Positions 11,204 to 21,108 of a stretch of 64,000 nt of DNA are shown here, piece after piece. The stretch comes from Parietaria judaica (Eukaryota; Streptophyta; Magnoliopsida; Rosales; Urticaceae), in the NCBI GenBank assembly GCA_954871525.1, contig OX940869.1, forward strand, positions 15,121,001-15,185,000, given 5' to 3'. A model generated the notes under the pieces. That model had not been told where the DNA came from and did not search any database. It saw nothing but the letters and a program-made list of their open reading frames with translations. The position numbers and the translations under genes are program-made. Positions within the stretch are counted from its first letter, which is position 1; every line of letters starts with the position of its first letter.

Positions 11204-14200
11204 TTACTCCCTTCCTCGACTATGAGCTTGTCCTCAAGCTCAAGTTCCGGAAATGCGTCCACCAACGTAGCCGCGTGTTCCCAAGTAGCGCCTTCCGGCG
11301 TGTCGATGTCCCACTGCACTAGAAGTTCCCGCTCTCCCAATCTTCGGCGTGCTCGTAGGAGTTTGGCTGGCTTCTCAGGAAGAGTTTGGCCATCGAAAAC
11401 ATTCGGAAGAATCCCCACTGCCTTCGGCTGCTCTCCTTTGTGGCCTTTGAGTAATGAGACGTGAAACACGTCGTGAATTCGGGTCCCCGCGGGCATCCTC
11501 AAGCGGTAAGCCACTGCCCCCACACGTTCCACTACCGGAAAAGGCCCATAAAATCGGGGGGACAGCTTGTGGTAAGTACCCTTGGATGCCGTTATTTGTC
11601 TATACGGGTGGAGTTTTAGCCACACCCAATCGCCCGCCTTGAACTCTATGAATCGGTGGTTCCCGTCGTAAGCTTCCTTCATGCGTGTTTGAGCTTCTAC
11701 CAACCGACTGCGTGCGTCCATAAGAAACGCCGAACGTCGAGCCAAAGCCACGTCAAGATCTTCCACAATTGTGCTCCCGGCAGTATAGTCTAATAAGCGT
11801 GGAGGTTCACGCCCATAAACCATGTGAAAAGGCGTCGTTTTGGTAGCGGAGTGGAACGACGTGTTGTATACGAACTCTAGCCAAGGTAACCAATGCAGCC
11901 ACCTCTTCGGTTTGTCGCCCGTCGCACAACGAAGATACATTTCCAAGGTCCGATTAACGACCTCTGTTTGCCCGTCCGATTGGGGGTGGTATGCCGTCGA
12001 AAATTTCAGCGTTGTACCCGCAAGTCGAAAAAGCTCTCGCCAAAAGATGCTTCAGAAGACCTTATCCCTATCGGATACAATCGATTCAGGAAACCCATGG
12101 AGCCGAACAATCTCGCTGAAGAAAGCCTTTGCCACGGAAGCGGCCGTAAACGGATGACTTAATGGAATGAAATGTGCGTATTTAGAAAACCGATCCACCA
12201 CCACTAATATGACACTTTTCCCGTGTGAAGAAGGAAGCGCCTCGACGAAGTCCATCGAAATATCGGCCCAAACTCGATGGGGAATTGGAAGGGGCTGGAG
12301 TAACCCGCCCGGTTGCAGCGCCTCCCACTTGTTCCTTTGGCACGTTTGACATTTTGCGACGAACTCTTGTACCCCTTTCTTCCACCCATGCCAATAAAAA
12401 TCCCGCCGGATGCGCTCCATCGTCTTTTGGACCCCTTCGTGCCCAAGATTGTGAAATCCAGCGAGTACATCAGCGATTAATGGCGATTTCTCGCCTAACA
12501 TAGCTCGCTTTTTGTACCAAATCAGCCCCTCGCGTACCTCCCAATGATCGGCCATGTTCCCCGCCAAAATACGGTCACGAAGTTCGCGGAGAGGCTTGAC
12601 CGAATTGACCTCGGATCGAAGCTTGGCCGTGAAGCTCGTACTTCCTATTCCGAACGCGTGCAAGCTGCATTTTTCCCCGTCATCCTCCGGTTCATCTCTT
12701 CGTGATAGTGCATCCGCTACCTTGTTGAAGGATCCCGCCCGGTATTCAACCGTAAAGTCGTAACCGAGAAGCTTGCTCACCCAATGAATTTGTGGCGGGG
12801 TTGTAAGGCATTGCTCCAATAAATGCTTGAGACTTGAATGGTCGGTTCGAATCTTGAACTCTCGTCCCCAAAGATAGGGTCGCCAATGTATAACCGCCTT
12901 AGCAAGACCGATGAGCTCACGTTCGTACGCCGCAAGTTTGGAGTGTCGTTCCGCTAATTTGCGGCTGAAAAACGCAACCGGGTGTCCCCGTTGTTGAAGC
13001 ACCGCACCTATGCCACTTCCGGAAGCGTCGCATTCCACTATAAAGGGCTCCGAAAAATCCGGTAAGGCGAGAACAGGAGACTCGGAGAGTGCTGTCTTGA
13101 GTCCGTTGAATGCCTCGGAAGCACGGTCATTCCAATGGAACCCGTTTCGGCAGAGAAGACTCGTCAACGGGGCTGCGATAACCCCATAATCCCGAATAAA
13201 TTTCCGATAGTACCCGGAGAGGCCAAGAAAACTCCTCACCCCTCGAGTTGTCGTCGGGGGTGGCCACGCGGTGACCGCCTCCACTTTCGCCTCGTCGACC
13301 CGCACCCCGGCGTGGGAAATCACATGCCCGAGGTACCCGACTTCATCCCGTCCAAATGCGCATTTGGTTTTCTTGAGAAATAACCGGTGAGCTCTTAGTC
13401 GTTCGAATACCTCGCGCACATGCACGAGATGTTCCTCCCACGTGCGACTATACACTAGAATGTCGTCAAAAAATACTAGCACGCTCTTCCGCAATAAGTC
13501 ATCGAACACCGAGTTCATAAGCCCTTGAAATGTTGATGGCGCATTTGAAAGACCGAAGGGCATGACTAGGAATTCGAAGTGACCGTGGTGTGTACGGAAA
13601 GCTGTTTTCTCGATGTCGTCCTCGTGCATTCGGACTTGATGGTATCCCGCGGTGAGATCGAGTTTCGTAAAGTAACGTGCGCCGTGTAGTTCGTCGAGGA
13701 GTTCATCGACGACCGGAATTGGAAATTTGTCCTTGACGGTGACTTTATTGAGCTCTCGTAAGTCCATGCACATACGCCATGCTCCATCGGATTTCTTGAC
13801 CAAGAGTACCGGCGATGAGAATGGCGAAGTACTACGCCGAATTATTCCCGCTCGAAGCATCTCCGCACATTGTCGTTCGATCTCATCTTTTTGGAGATGG
13901 GGATAGCGATATGGCCGAACGGCCACTGGATTGGTCCCGGCGAGTAAGCGAATCCGGTGGTCACAATCTCGGCGAGGTGGTAGACCCGTGGGGGCAGCGA
14001 AGACATCGTCAAATTCATCGAGGAGCTGCCTGAGTGCTGAATCTGTTCCGCCATTTTGGAGTGACCATAACTCGGCTTTTGCCGTGCGCTTCGTAAGCTG
14101 TTCGGTCTGTGGAGAGGCGGGAGGGGCAGCAATGAATACCTCCGCATCGTCGAACCAAGATTCCCAATCTTCATCGGCCTCGAACCCGAGATGGTGAAGG

Positions 14201-16032
14201 CTTGCTCCCGCCGGCTTATTATCCGCTTCGCTTGTCCAATGGATCGGTTTTCCATCGAGAGAAAAGGAAACGGTTGAATCGTTGCCGTTGAACAAGACCG
14301 AGCCCATAGCATTAATCCACGTCATCCCTAAAATCACATCGAACCCCTCAAGTGAGATAATAAAGCAATTAACGAGTATCTTTACCCCTTGTATAAGCAA
14401 TGGCACGCCTTTGCAATATCCTTCGATGTCGAGGCGCCCCCCGTTTGGTAAACCTACGGACAGCCCGGGTTTCTTAAGGATTGGTAGGCCTAGCTTCTCG
14501 ACAAAACTTCGCTTGATGAAATTGTGCGTACTACCGGTGTCAAGGAGCGCCCACCCGATTTGTTCGGCAACCTGGGCTTGGACTTGGAAGGTCTTAGCCG
14601 TCTTCTTTCCGAGGTAAGCGCAATCCGATATAAAGGCCGACTCAAAATCCACGTCGGTGAAATCCTCGTCGTCTTGCTCAACGTATCCGTCCGGCACGAG
14701 CTCCGTGTGAAAAAGAATCGGTTTGCAAACGTGGCCTTGCGTGAATTGATCATCGCAATTAAAACACAGCCCCTTGCCTCGTCGTTCCGTCATCTCCGCA
14801 TAAGTAAGATTTTTCCACGGCTTCTTGGTATTCCCTCCCGGTCGTGGGTCGGGTTGGCGGAATTCCGGAGCTGCTGCCGCGCGTGTTCCAGCGCCTCTAT
14901 TGGCCTGCGGGTTGGTCCCTCGTCCACCTCCCGCCTCTCGGATCGGGTTAGGGGCATAGTACCCGTTGAACGTTCGAGTTCCCTTGTCGTACGGAATGCG
15001 AAACTCGGTGTTTCGAGCGAATTTCATCGCCTCGAAAATCGACGTGGGCTTTTGGTGCTCAACCTCTCGGCGAAGCTCGTCCGTTAAACCAACACAAAAA
15101 ATCCACATTTGCAATTGATTTGATAACTCATGATGTTTATTGTTGAGCTTGGTGAACGCCTTGCAATACTCGTCGGCTGTCCCGGTTTGCCGAAGATTGT
15201 AGATCTCTCCAAGGGGATTAGCCGTGTCGGGTAAACCGAAACGGTCCTTGCACACCGCTTTAAATTCGCGCCACGAGAGATGGCTCTCGACTAGATGCCG
15301 TAAATTATCGTACCACTTGTGGGCCGACTCGGTCAATGCCCCACGGGCCTGTCGAACCTTAGCGTCGTCATCCGTAATGCATTGATCTTCGAAGTAGTCC
15401 TCACACTTTTTGAACCACGTGGTTGGGTTTGATCCCGATTCGCCATCGAACGTAGGAAAATCCCCCCTCGGTATGGGGGTGTTGGCTGCGTTTTTATCCG
15501 GCGATCTCACGTTCACGTCGCGGTTGCCTATCCCAATCGGTTTCACAGGCCAGTCCCGTTCGGAATTCATGTGCGCCTTTCCCTTCCTTGTGCGATCGTC
15601 CGCAGTGTCACGGGGATAGTCGTCATACCTCACATCACCTGGTTTGTAGGGATTTCTCGGATATACCGAGCTTCCTTCCTCCCCGAGTGGATTGTAGTTG
15701 GCCTTCGGTGAAGCCTCCCTTGGACAAAAATCAGTGATTGTCCGATCTGTAGAATCTCGGGATCGCTGTTCTTCACGTTGCATCCATTCCCTCGTGCGTG
15801 TCTCAGATTTTTCGAACATGTCCATGAGCTTGGAAAATTTCCCGCTGAGTTCGCCTACCTCTCTGGATAGCCCAGAGATTTGTCCATCGACCTTTCCCGT
15901 AATTCTCTCCTCAGCCGCTGTGATTCCTTCCGTCATGAGCGCTTTTTGGTAGGAATTGGCCTGCAAGATATCATCCTGCGTAACCCCCTTCCCCGGTGAG
16001 TTCTCCTGCGACGAAGATTCATTGGGTTCCAT
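11134..16032 (-). pseudogene. Gag-pol polyprotein of the young chromovirus, one premature stop
   Basis: A single - strand frame of about 1632 codons encodes the whole polyprotein. The likely start is the ATG at 16030-16032, 14 bases after the primer binding site. Order and rough residue positions: coiled and charged gag N-terminus; capsid (about 240-400); zinc knuckle Cys-Phe-Asn-Cys with Gly-His-Val-Cys (about 420); protease Leu-Leu-Asp-Thr-Gly-Ser (about 495); RT with catalytic Phe-Phe-Asp-Asp (about 855); RNase H with Glu-Cys-Asp-Ala-Ser (about 1000); integrase His-His-Cys-Cys (about 1200-1235) and core aspartates at about 1259 and 1323; chromodomain at the C-terminus (about 1565-1607). 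The only break I find is a TGA at 12052-12054, codon 1327, within the integrase core just after the second aspartate. Frame and homology continue unchanged beyond it. Gag and pol share one frame, as in most chromoviruses. Confidence 0.93.
11204..11219 (-). promoter_or_regulatory. Polypurine tract of the young chromovirus
   Basis: Read on the - strand, GAGGAAGGGAGTAA stands directly before the 3' LTR. Confidence 0.85.
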
Positions 16033-16045
16033 GGTACCGGGGTTT

Positions 16046-16058
16046 GGCTCTGATACCA
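16046..16058 (-). promoter_or_regulatory. Primer binding site of the young chromovirus
   Basis: TGGTATCAGAGCC on the - strand, three bases from the 5' LTR end; complementary to initiator tRNA-Met. Confidence 0.95.
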
Positions 16059-16061
16059 AAT

Positions 16062-16568
16062 TGTTATGTGCCCGGGTTTGCGCTCTTGTGACTAGTCGAT
16101 CTCCTCTGCTTGTTAATGCCGTAGTTCTCCTTCCGCGCGCCGTCGCTGCCAAGCTCGAAAACCCTGAGGTTCTGCCTGATTTTTGCGTAGAAGAAGGAGA
16201 AGAAAAACTGCCTTGGTTGTGCGTAGAACAAAGAGAGAAAAGATAGGAAAAAGACTTCCTCAAACCCTAACCCCGTAGAAGGATTCAAATCTGATTTTGG
16301 AAGCTCTCTTATTAATAAAAATCGCCCTCTATATAGGCAGATTTACAAATCCTGAAAACTCCTCAAAAATAGGAACTAACCTAATAATAATTAAATCAAA
16401 TAATCAATCCTAGTTTAATTCGACCAAAGCAGCCCTAATAAAAACAAAAATAAAACTTAATGAAAGCTTAAATAAAAACGATCCTTAAGCCCTTATTCCT
16501 AGCCACTTGTTGTTGCTTCCGTGCTTTTGCGTCGTTGATACGTGTACCTAAATCTCGGGTCCGTATCA
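16062..16568 (-). mobile_element. 5' LTR of the young chromovirus
   Basis: 507 bp, one visible difference from the 3' LTR. TATA-like TATATAG at about 16329-16337 on the - strand. A methionine-initiated frame that starts in the LTR at 16263 runs without a stop through the primer binding site into gag, adding 77 codons before the probable gag start. Confidence 0.95.
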
Positions 16569-16573
16569 AGATG

Positions 16574-17579
16574 ATGATCCAACAGTTGGACCACCTCCCG
16601 ATGTGCTAGCTCCAGCTCCCGATGTCCCAACTCCTTGGGCTGTCTCTCTCGAATGCTGCTTCGCCCTTCTTGCCCTCCGCTTCACCGTCTCCGGAGTCAC
16701 ATTGGCCGAAAAAGGCCTTCCCTTTTTCTTGGGAACCCTTGGCTGAGAAGCATTAAACACAAAAAATCATTTAAATTAAATCACAAAGAGCCCTTGCAAT
16801 CTTAATCACAAACAACCCTAGAAATCACAAACCATAAGAACCATAAACTACATTCTTCGCTTAGCATTACCTGTGTCGGAGCTGTTGGATTAGTAAATTT
16901 ACGCTTCGTGTGGCCTCGTCCTCCATAGTTACGGCAAGTCATCACCATTCCGTCCCGTGAAGCCTTACTTGCACCCGGGGCTGGTTCTCCGACTTCACAG
17001 ATTCTCTTCGTTTTTGGGCGGCCTGGCAACACAGTCCTTATAGGTGGGTGAATGAAGGTCCCTCCCGAGATCGGCCACTTGTCGGGAGATGTCATTGGCA
17101 GAATGACTCCCACATACTGAGCAGCATACGCATCCCTTTTGTACACATCGTGCACGTAGTCCTCAATCTCGTGATTAGACTCCCATATCGCAGCTATCGC
17201 GTGAGCGCACGGAATGCCCGTAAGCTGGAAGCTGCAACATGTGCATGTTTGGTCTACCAGATTGACAGAAAAAGACTCGGTGTTCGACTTATTGACCTGA
17301 AATAGCAACATAAACTGAGAGAAACTCTAAAAACTCTATTATAAACTGTTAAATTGTATTAAAGATTGCATACCTGAAACAGTAGTCCATCAGCTCTAGC
17401 CGGGGCCAACCCCCTAGCATCCACTTTGGTCTTCTCGATGATCTTCAAGATTCTTCTACCTATCTGCGCGTTCCATCTCTCCAGATTCTCTCTCTTCATG
17501 TAGAAGCGACGCATCAACCAAAATCGGACACTGACAAAATTTCTCAGATTCACCAACATTCTACATTAACAGGAGAAAA
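16574..17579 (-). pseudogene. MULE transposase, C-terminal exons with SWIM zinc finger
   Basis: Three exon pieces on the - strand: about 17579-17374, 17296-16871 and 16742-16574. Introns 17297-17373 and 16743-16870 have GT and AG borders and join in phase. The first piece reads like the region before the zinc finger of MURA-type transposases (Trp-Asn-Ala-Gln-Ile-Gly). The second holds the SWIM finger, Cys-Thr-Cys-Cys-Ser-Phe then Gly-Ile-Pro-Cys-Ala-His-Ala, at about 17195-17250, followed by a decayed zinc knuckle in which two of the expected cysteines are Tyr and Phe. The third is basic and Ser/Gly-rich. Transposases of this kind bind the TIRs and cut the element out. The catalytic DDE core that should lie upstream is missing, so this cannot make active enzyme. 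Confidence 0.88.
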
Positions 17580-17764
17580 TACTATTTTATTTTCAAAACC
17601 AGGTATTTATTCACTAGAAAACAACAAAAAGTATCATAAAGTTTGAAACTTTCTTAAATGTTCCAACCTTTTTACCAGATCTGCATCGAATTTTACAAGC
17701 ACACGATAAAACTCACAAAGGTTGAAACTTTATGATCATAAAAGTAACAACTTGAGCAGACAAC

Positions 17765-17974
17765 TTAAACCCTAAGCACAAAACTCATCATAAAGATACA
17801 AGAAGAACTGGTCATAGTCGAAAAACCCTTAAAAATGAGAAGAACACTCGAGGTAGTTCCAAGCCCTAACCCTAAGTCGAAAAACTCATTGTATACAGGC
17901 AGAGGAGCACGAGTTAGATCACGCCAAAGCTGGTAAGTGTTCCCGTTGTCAACGCCGCCGCTATCGTCCGCCAT
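17765..17974 (-). pseudogene. MULE transposase, N-terminal remnant
   Basis: A 69-codon frame starting ATG at 17972-17974, about 400 bp inside the right TIR end, where the transposase start is expected. It opens with an acidic stretch and Thr-Tyr-Gln-Leu-Trp, then loses similarity to anything I know. Only about 190 bp separate it from the C-terminal exons, so roughly the middle two thirds of a normal MULE transposase has been deleted. The identification depends on position rather than on a domain. Confidence 0.5.
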
Positions 17975-18205
17975 GGACGCCGGCAGAGCTTCGTCGGAGT
18001 TGTCTGGAGATCGAGGAGTGATGGAAGTTAGAGAGAGATGGAGTTGAGTAGAGAGAAGGATAAGTAAGAAATGAAGAGGTAGCTCGGGCTTTGTGCTGAG
18101 TTATTATAAAAATAAGGTTTTAAATTTTAATGTTCTCAATAATTAATGGGTAATCAGCTTTTAAAAATTTAATTAATGGTGACTGGTGAGTAATGTCGTT
18201 CGCCA

Positions 18206-18381
18206 CATCACCGGTACGGCAGCCACGTGAAAGTTTTAACGTGGCACAGTCAGCAAAGTTAATAGCCATCACAAATGAACTAACGAAAGTCAACTTTCAG
18301 TACTTTACCCGCTATTAAATGGGGTTGGGGCTATGCCGCCCCAGTTGAGTAAAGGTTGAGGACTTATGCCGCTATTATCCC
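18206..18381 (-). repeat. Right terminal inverted repeat of the MULE
   Basis: Reverse complement of 9062-9233 with scattered differences; ends GCTATTATCCC at 18381. Confidence 0.92.
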
Positions 18382-20987
18382 TTAATATATATATATTCAA
18401 TTAGAAAAATAATAATTGATTTTGGCAGAGGGTAATCAGATCTCATCTACCCTCTCCCTCTCCCTCTCATTTTCTCTCGATGACCATCTTCCTCTCTCCC
18501 CACTAACTTTTTCTCCCATCAAATAATAAAAGCTTCACAACTTTGTCACCGGAGCTGCGATCAATGAGATTTTGGTACCGTCGGAAAGCTCTCGAGAAGG
18601 CGAACGTGTTGATAGGCGTATGTTAGCCGAAAGTTGTGTCATTCGGCCGGAATAATCACCGGAAGGTTCGGTCTTAACACCTTAGATCTATTTCATTCCG
18701 GTTAGATTTTGAGAAAACTAACACCGGAACCGGGTTCACGAAGGTTAGTAGAGTTTGTTGGAGTTGCTGCCTCACCGTCGCTGTCGCCGTTTGCCGCCAC
18801 GTCATTTTCCGATCCCGAAATTTATTGAGGGGTTTTGAAGCTCTCGTCGAGGAGATTAAAAACCTTCAATCAATTTCATAGACCGGCTCCCGGTGAGCTT
18901 CAATTCCTTTGCCCTAGTTTCAGAATTTTAAAGGATTAAATTGAGTGTGTTTTGGGCTTTGATTGATGAAATTGACCTCGCCATTGTGTTTAAAATAGTC
19001 GGATTAGGCTAGGAGAGTTATTACATTGTCGAATTGATGCCTGTTTTGCTGCCTCGTTTCGCGTGCCTGACAAGAATTCGGCCCGGGTTAAATATCAGCG
19101 TCACGGATTTTCAATTGAAAAATTGAATTCCAATCTTAGTAATATTTGACTTATGGATGGTATCGGTGTTATAGTTGGCGCGAATAGTCATCTCGTGGTC
19201 GCCTCGAAAACTGTGCTACCCGAATCACCCGTTTTGAAAAGAATATTGGATCCCGAAGTCTCTGATCATTGAACTCAAGGCCAAGACAAACCCGCATCTT
19301 CAACTAGCTAGTCGATCGGTCAAAGTTTCAACGGATTGAGGTAGGGTCTATTACCTTTTCTCGCTATTTAAAATGAACATAGAAACCCACGCTTTAATGA
19401 AGATTAAACCGGATAGGTTAATATTGGATTTAATGAAATGATTTGATAATTAATAAAATTAATGTTATGATTGTCGTCGCTTGATAGCGAGGCTGGCTAC
19501 CAGTATGGGTGCAAATAATACCCAGAAACCGGGTAATTATCCGGAACCGAATCCGTATCCAGATTTAAAAACCGGAACCGAAACTAGAACAGAATTCCAG
19601 TTCCGGGTACCGGGTAGTAAAATTAAAAAAAACTGGGTACCCGGTTTATTACCCTGTTTTAGTTTAGTTTTTTTTTTTATGTTAATTTAATTTTTAGGGT
19701 TAGTCTATAGGGCTCGACTTCATTTTCACTCCCGCCTCCCTCGAATCTCGCCGACTTCATTTACTTCCCCGACTTCAGGTTCTCGCCGGCGCTGCCTCTC
19801 GCCGACGTTGCCTCTCTCCGACGCCAGGTAAAATCCAGGTACCCGGATCCGGTTCCCAATACCGGGTACCGGGTATCAAGATACCCGGATTTCGGGTACC
19901 CAGATTTCCGGGTACCCGGATTTCGGATACCGGTTTCGGGTGTCAATTTTCGGATACCCGGATTTCGGTTCCGGGTACCGGGTACCTAGAAAAAACCGGG
20001 TACCCTACCCGGTTGCACCCCTAGCTACCAGGTATGGTTGCCTCGGATTGATGCTATATATATATATTATGTTTATGGTGACGTCGGGATGACGTGTTGA
20101 TATGGTAACCGCTTCGGGCGGATGATGATTATTATGATATGGTATCCGCTTCGGGCGGATGATGTGATTGGAGCTACACAAGAGGCCGGATATGGTTATG
20201 GATATGGATATGATTGGTGATCCAAAAGTCAACATTTCGACCCATGGCGAACTGGCCGTCTTTGGTGGTGATTAGGATCCTGAGTCGAGGAGGAGTTACG
20301 GTTAGGGACTTCTAGTCCACCTGTGTTCGTGTCTTGAGGACTCGATGGGATATAGTGGAGCAAAGGCGCGAGCTGACTCGGCATGGACCACCGAAATTAT
20401 TTGACTTTTGTGGGGTATATTTATTTATTTATATTATTGTTGAAATGATTGAAAATGACTATTAAATGGTTTATGTTGACGTTTAATTTATTTAATTGAA
20501 ATTTGACTAATAATGGTTCGGTTAAGAGAATTGGTAATAGATTCCCTACTGAGCATGTGGTGTTCACCCCTTCCATATACATATTTTTCTTTCCAGCTTC
20601 AGGTAGTGTTGACTGTCATACTCCGGACGAGGAGTAGTTTGATTCGGGTGGTCCATGTGTTGATTTTGCCTATCTGTACCTTTAGTGTTCATCGATGTGA
20701 ATTTTGTATTTTGAGTTGATCTTTTATTTAGGATATGTAATTGGATTAAATGAAGGATATTTGTGATGGTGGTACTTTGTATTTGTTGTTTTATGGTGTT
20801 GTATAAATTGTGATCGTTGATGTTGTATGATCGTTTTAAGTCCCAGGGGCACGAACTATGTGTTTATCAACGTGGATGCTGAATATTCAATGGTGTCGTT
20901 TGTATGATGATGTGTTATTAACCAGTCAAAGTTTGAAAAGTCGTTGTTTTTGTTTTATTCTACTAACCCCCATCTAGGGGCGTTACA
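18382..20987 (+). mobile_element. 3' LTR of the Tekay-like element, main piece
   Basis: Resumes at the duplicated TTAATATAT after the MULE and runs to CGTTACA at 20987. It contains the hAT element at 19504-20023. Sequence order equals that of 919-2960 in the 5' LTR. The last five bases before unrelated leader are followed by the target duplication CAGGC. Confidence 0.93.
19504..20023. mobile_element. Non-autonomous hAT element, 520 bp
   Basis: Ends TATGGGTGCAA and TTGCACCCCTA are inverted repeats with one mismatch. The 8-bp duplication GCTACCAG is perfect (19496-19503 and 20024-20031), and the empty site is present in the 5' LTR at 1985-1992. The interior is non-coding. Both subterminal regions are packed with CCGGGTACC-type words on both strands, especially 19598-19645 and 19835-20010, as is usual for transposase-binding arrays of hAT elements. 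Confidence 0.93.
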
Positions 20988-21108
20988 CAGGCCCACGGGT
21001 TTTGGGCTGGTTAAACTCAGCCCAAGTGGTTAGGTCCAGGTAAAACGTGGACCCGGCGTCGACCAGAGTTGGACTCGGGTCATGACCCTACCCGACCGAC
21101 CCGGATCC
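20988..21108 (+). other. Outer copia leader, second part
   Basis: Continuation of the leader broken at 846. It is GC-rich with repeated GACCCGG-like words and is interrupted by a solo LTR after GATCC(C). Confidence 0.65.

Larger units (their letters stand above)
10697..16568 (-). mobile_element. Young chromovirus (Reina/Galadriel-like gypsy element), nearly intact
   Basis: A 5872-bp - strand gypsy retrotransposon inserted in the last exon of the MULE transposase. The two LTRs (10697-11203 and 16062-16568) are both 507 bp and I see a single difference between them (G at 10731 against A at 16096). The perfect 5-bp duplication AGATG lies at 10692-10696 and 16569-16573. One long gag-pol frame is interrupted by a single stop. 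It is the youngest clearly datable insertion in the window and sits four insertions deep. Confidence 0.96.
9062..18381. mobile_element. Mutator-like element (MULE) with long terminal inverted repeats
   Basis: A DNA transposon inserted in the Tekay 3' LTR. Both ends start GGGATAATAGCGGCATAAGT, the terminal inverted repeats are about 165-170 bp, and a perfect 9-bp duplication TTAATATAT (9053-9061 and 18382-18390) flanks it, which is the Mutator signature. It carries a broken transposase gene on the - strand (10588-17974) and a GRF zinc-finger membrane-protein gene on the + strand (9361-9994), so the two genes face each other. A chromovirus of 5.87 kb is nested inside the last transposase exon. 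Without it the MULE is about 3.4 kb. It lacks the catalytic transposase core, so it is non-autonomous. Confidence 0.93.
847..20987 (+). mobile_element. Tekay-like Ty3/gypsy chromovirus, with nested insertions
   Basis: A full-length but dead gypsy retrotransposon. The 5' LTR is 847-2960, the internal region 2961-9008, and the 3' LTR 9009-20987 split by two insertions. The ends are TGTAA...TTACA and the flanks carry a perfect 5-bp duplication CAGGC (842-846 and 20988-20992). Protease, RT, RNase H, integrase and a chromodomain-like tail follow in the usual gypsy order, and long LTRs with this tail fit the Tekay/Del lineage. It hosts a copia solo LTR (3300-5568), a MULE (9062-18381) and a hAT element (19504-20023). 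Subtracting these and their duplicated target bases leaves a 3' LTR of about 2122 bp against 2114 bp for the 5' LTR, which supports the reconstruction. Confidence 0.93.

Noticed and set aside
14524..15087. 187-codon + strand ORF inside the young chromovirus
   Set aside because: Complement of the intact - strand gag-pol frame.
16566..16760. ORF ending in Gly-Ser-Ser-Ser with a stop inside the chromovirus LTR
   Set aside because: Not a separate gene. It is the last MULE transposase exon read into the inserted LTR.
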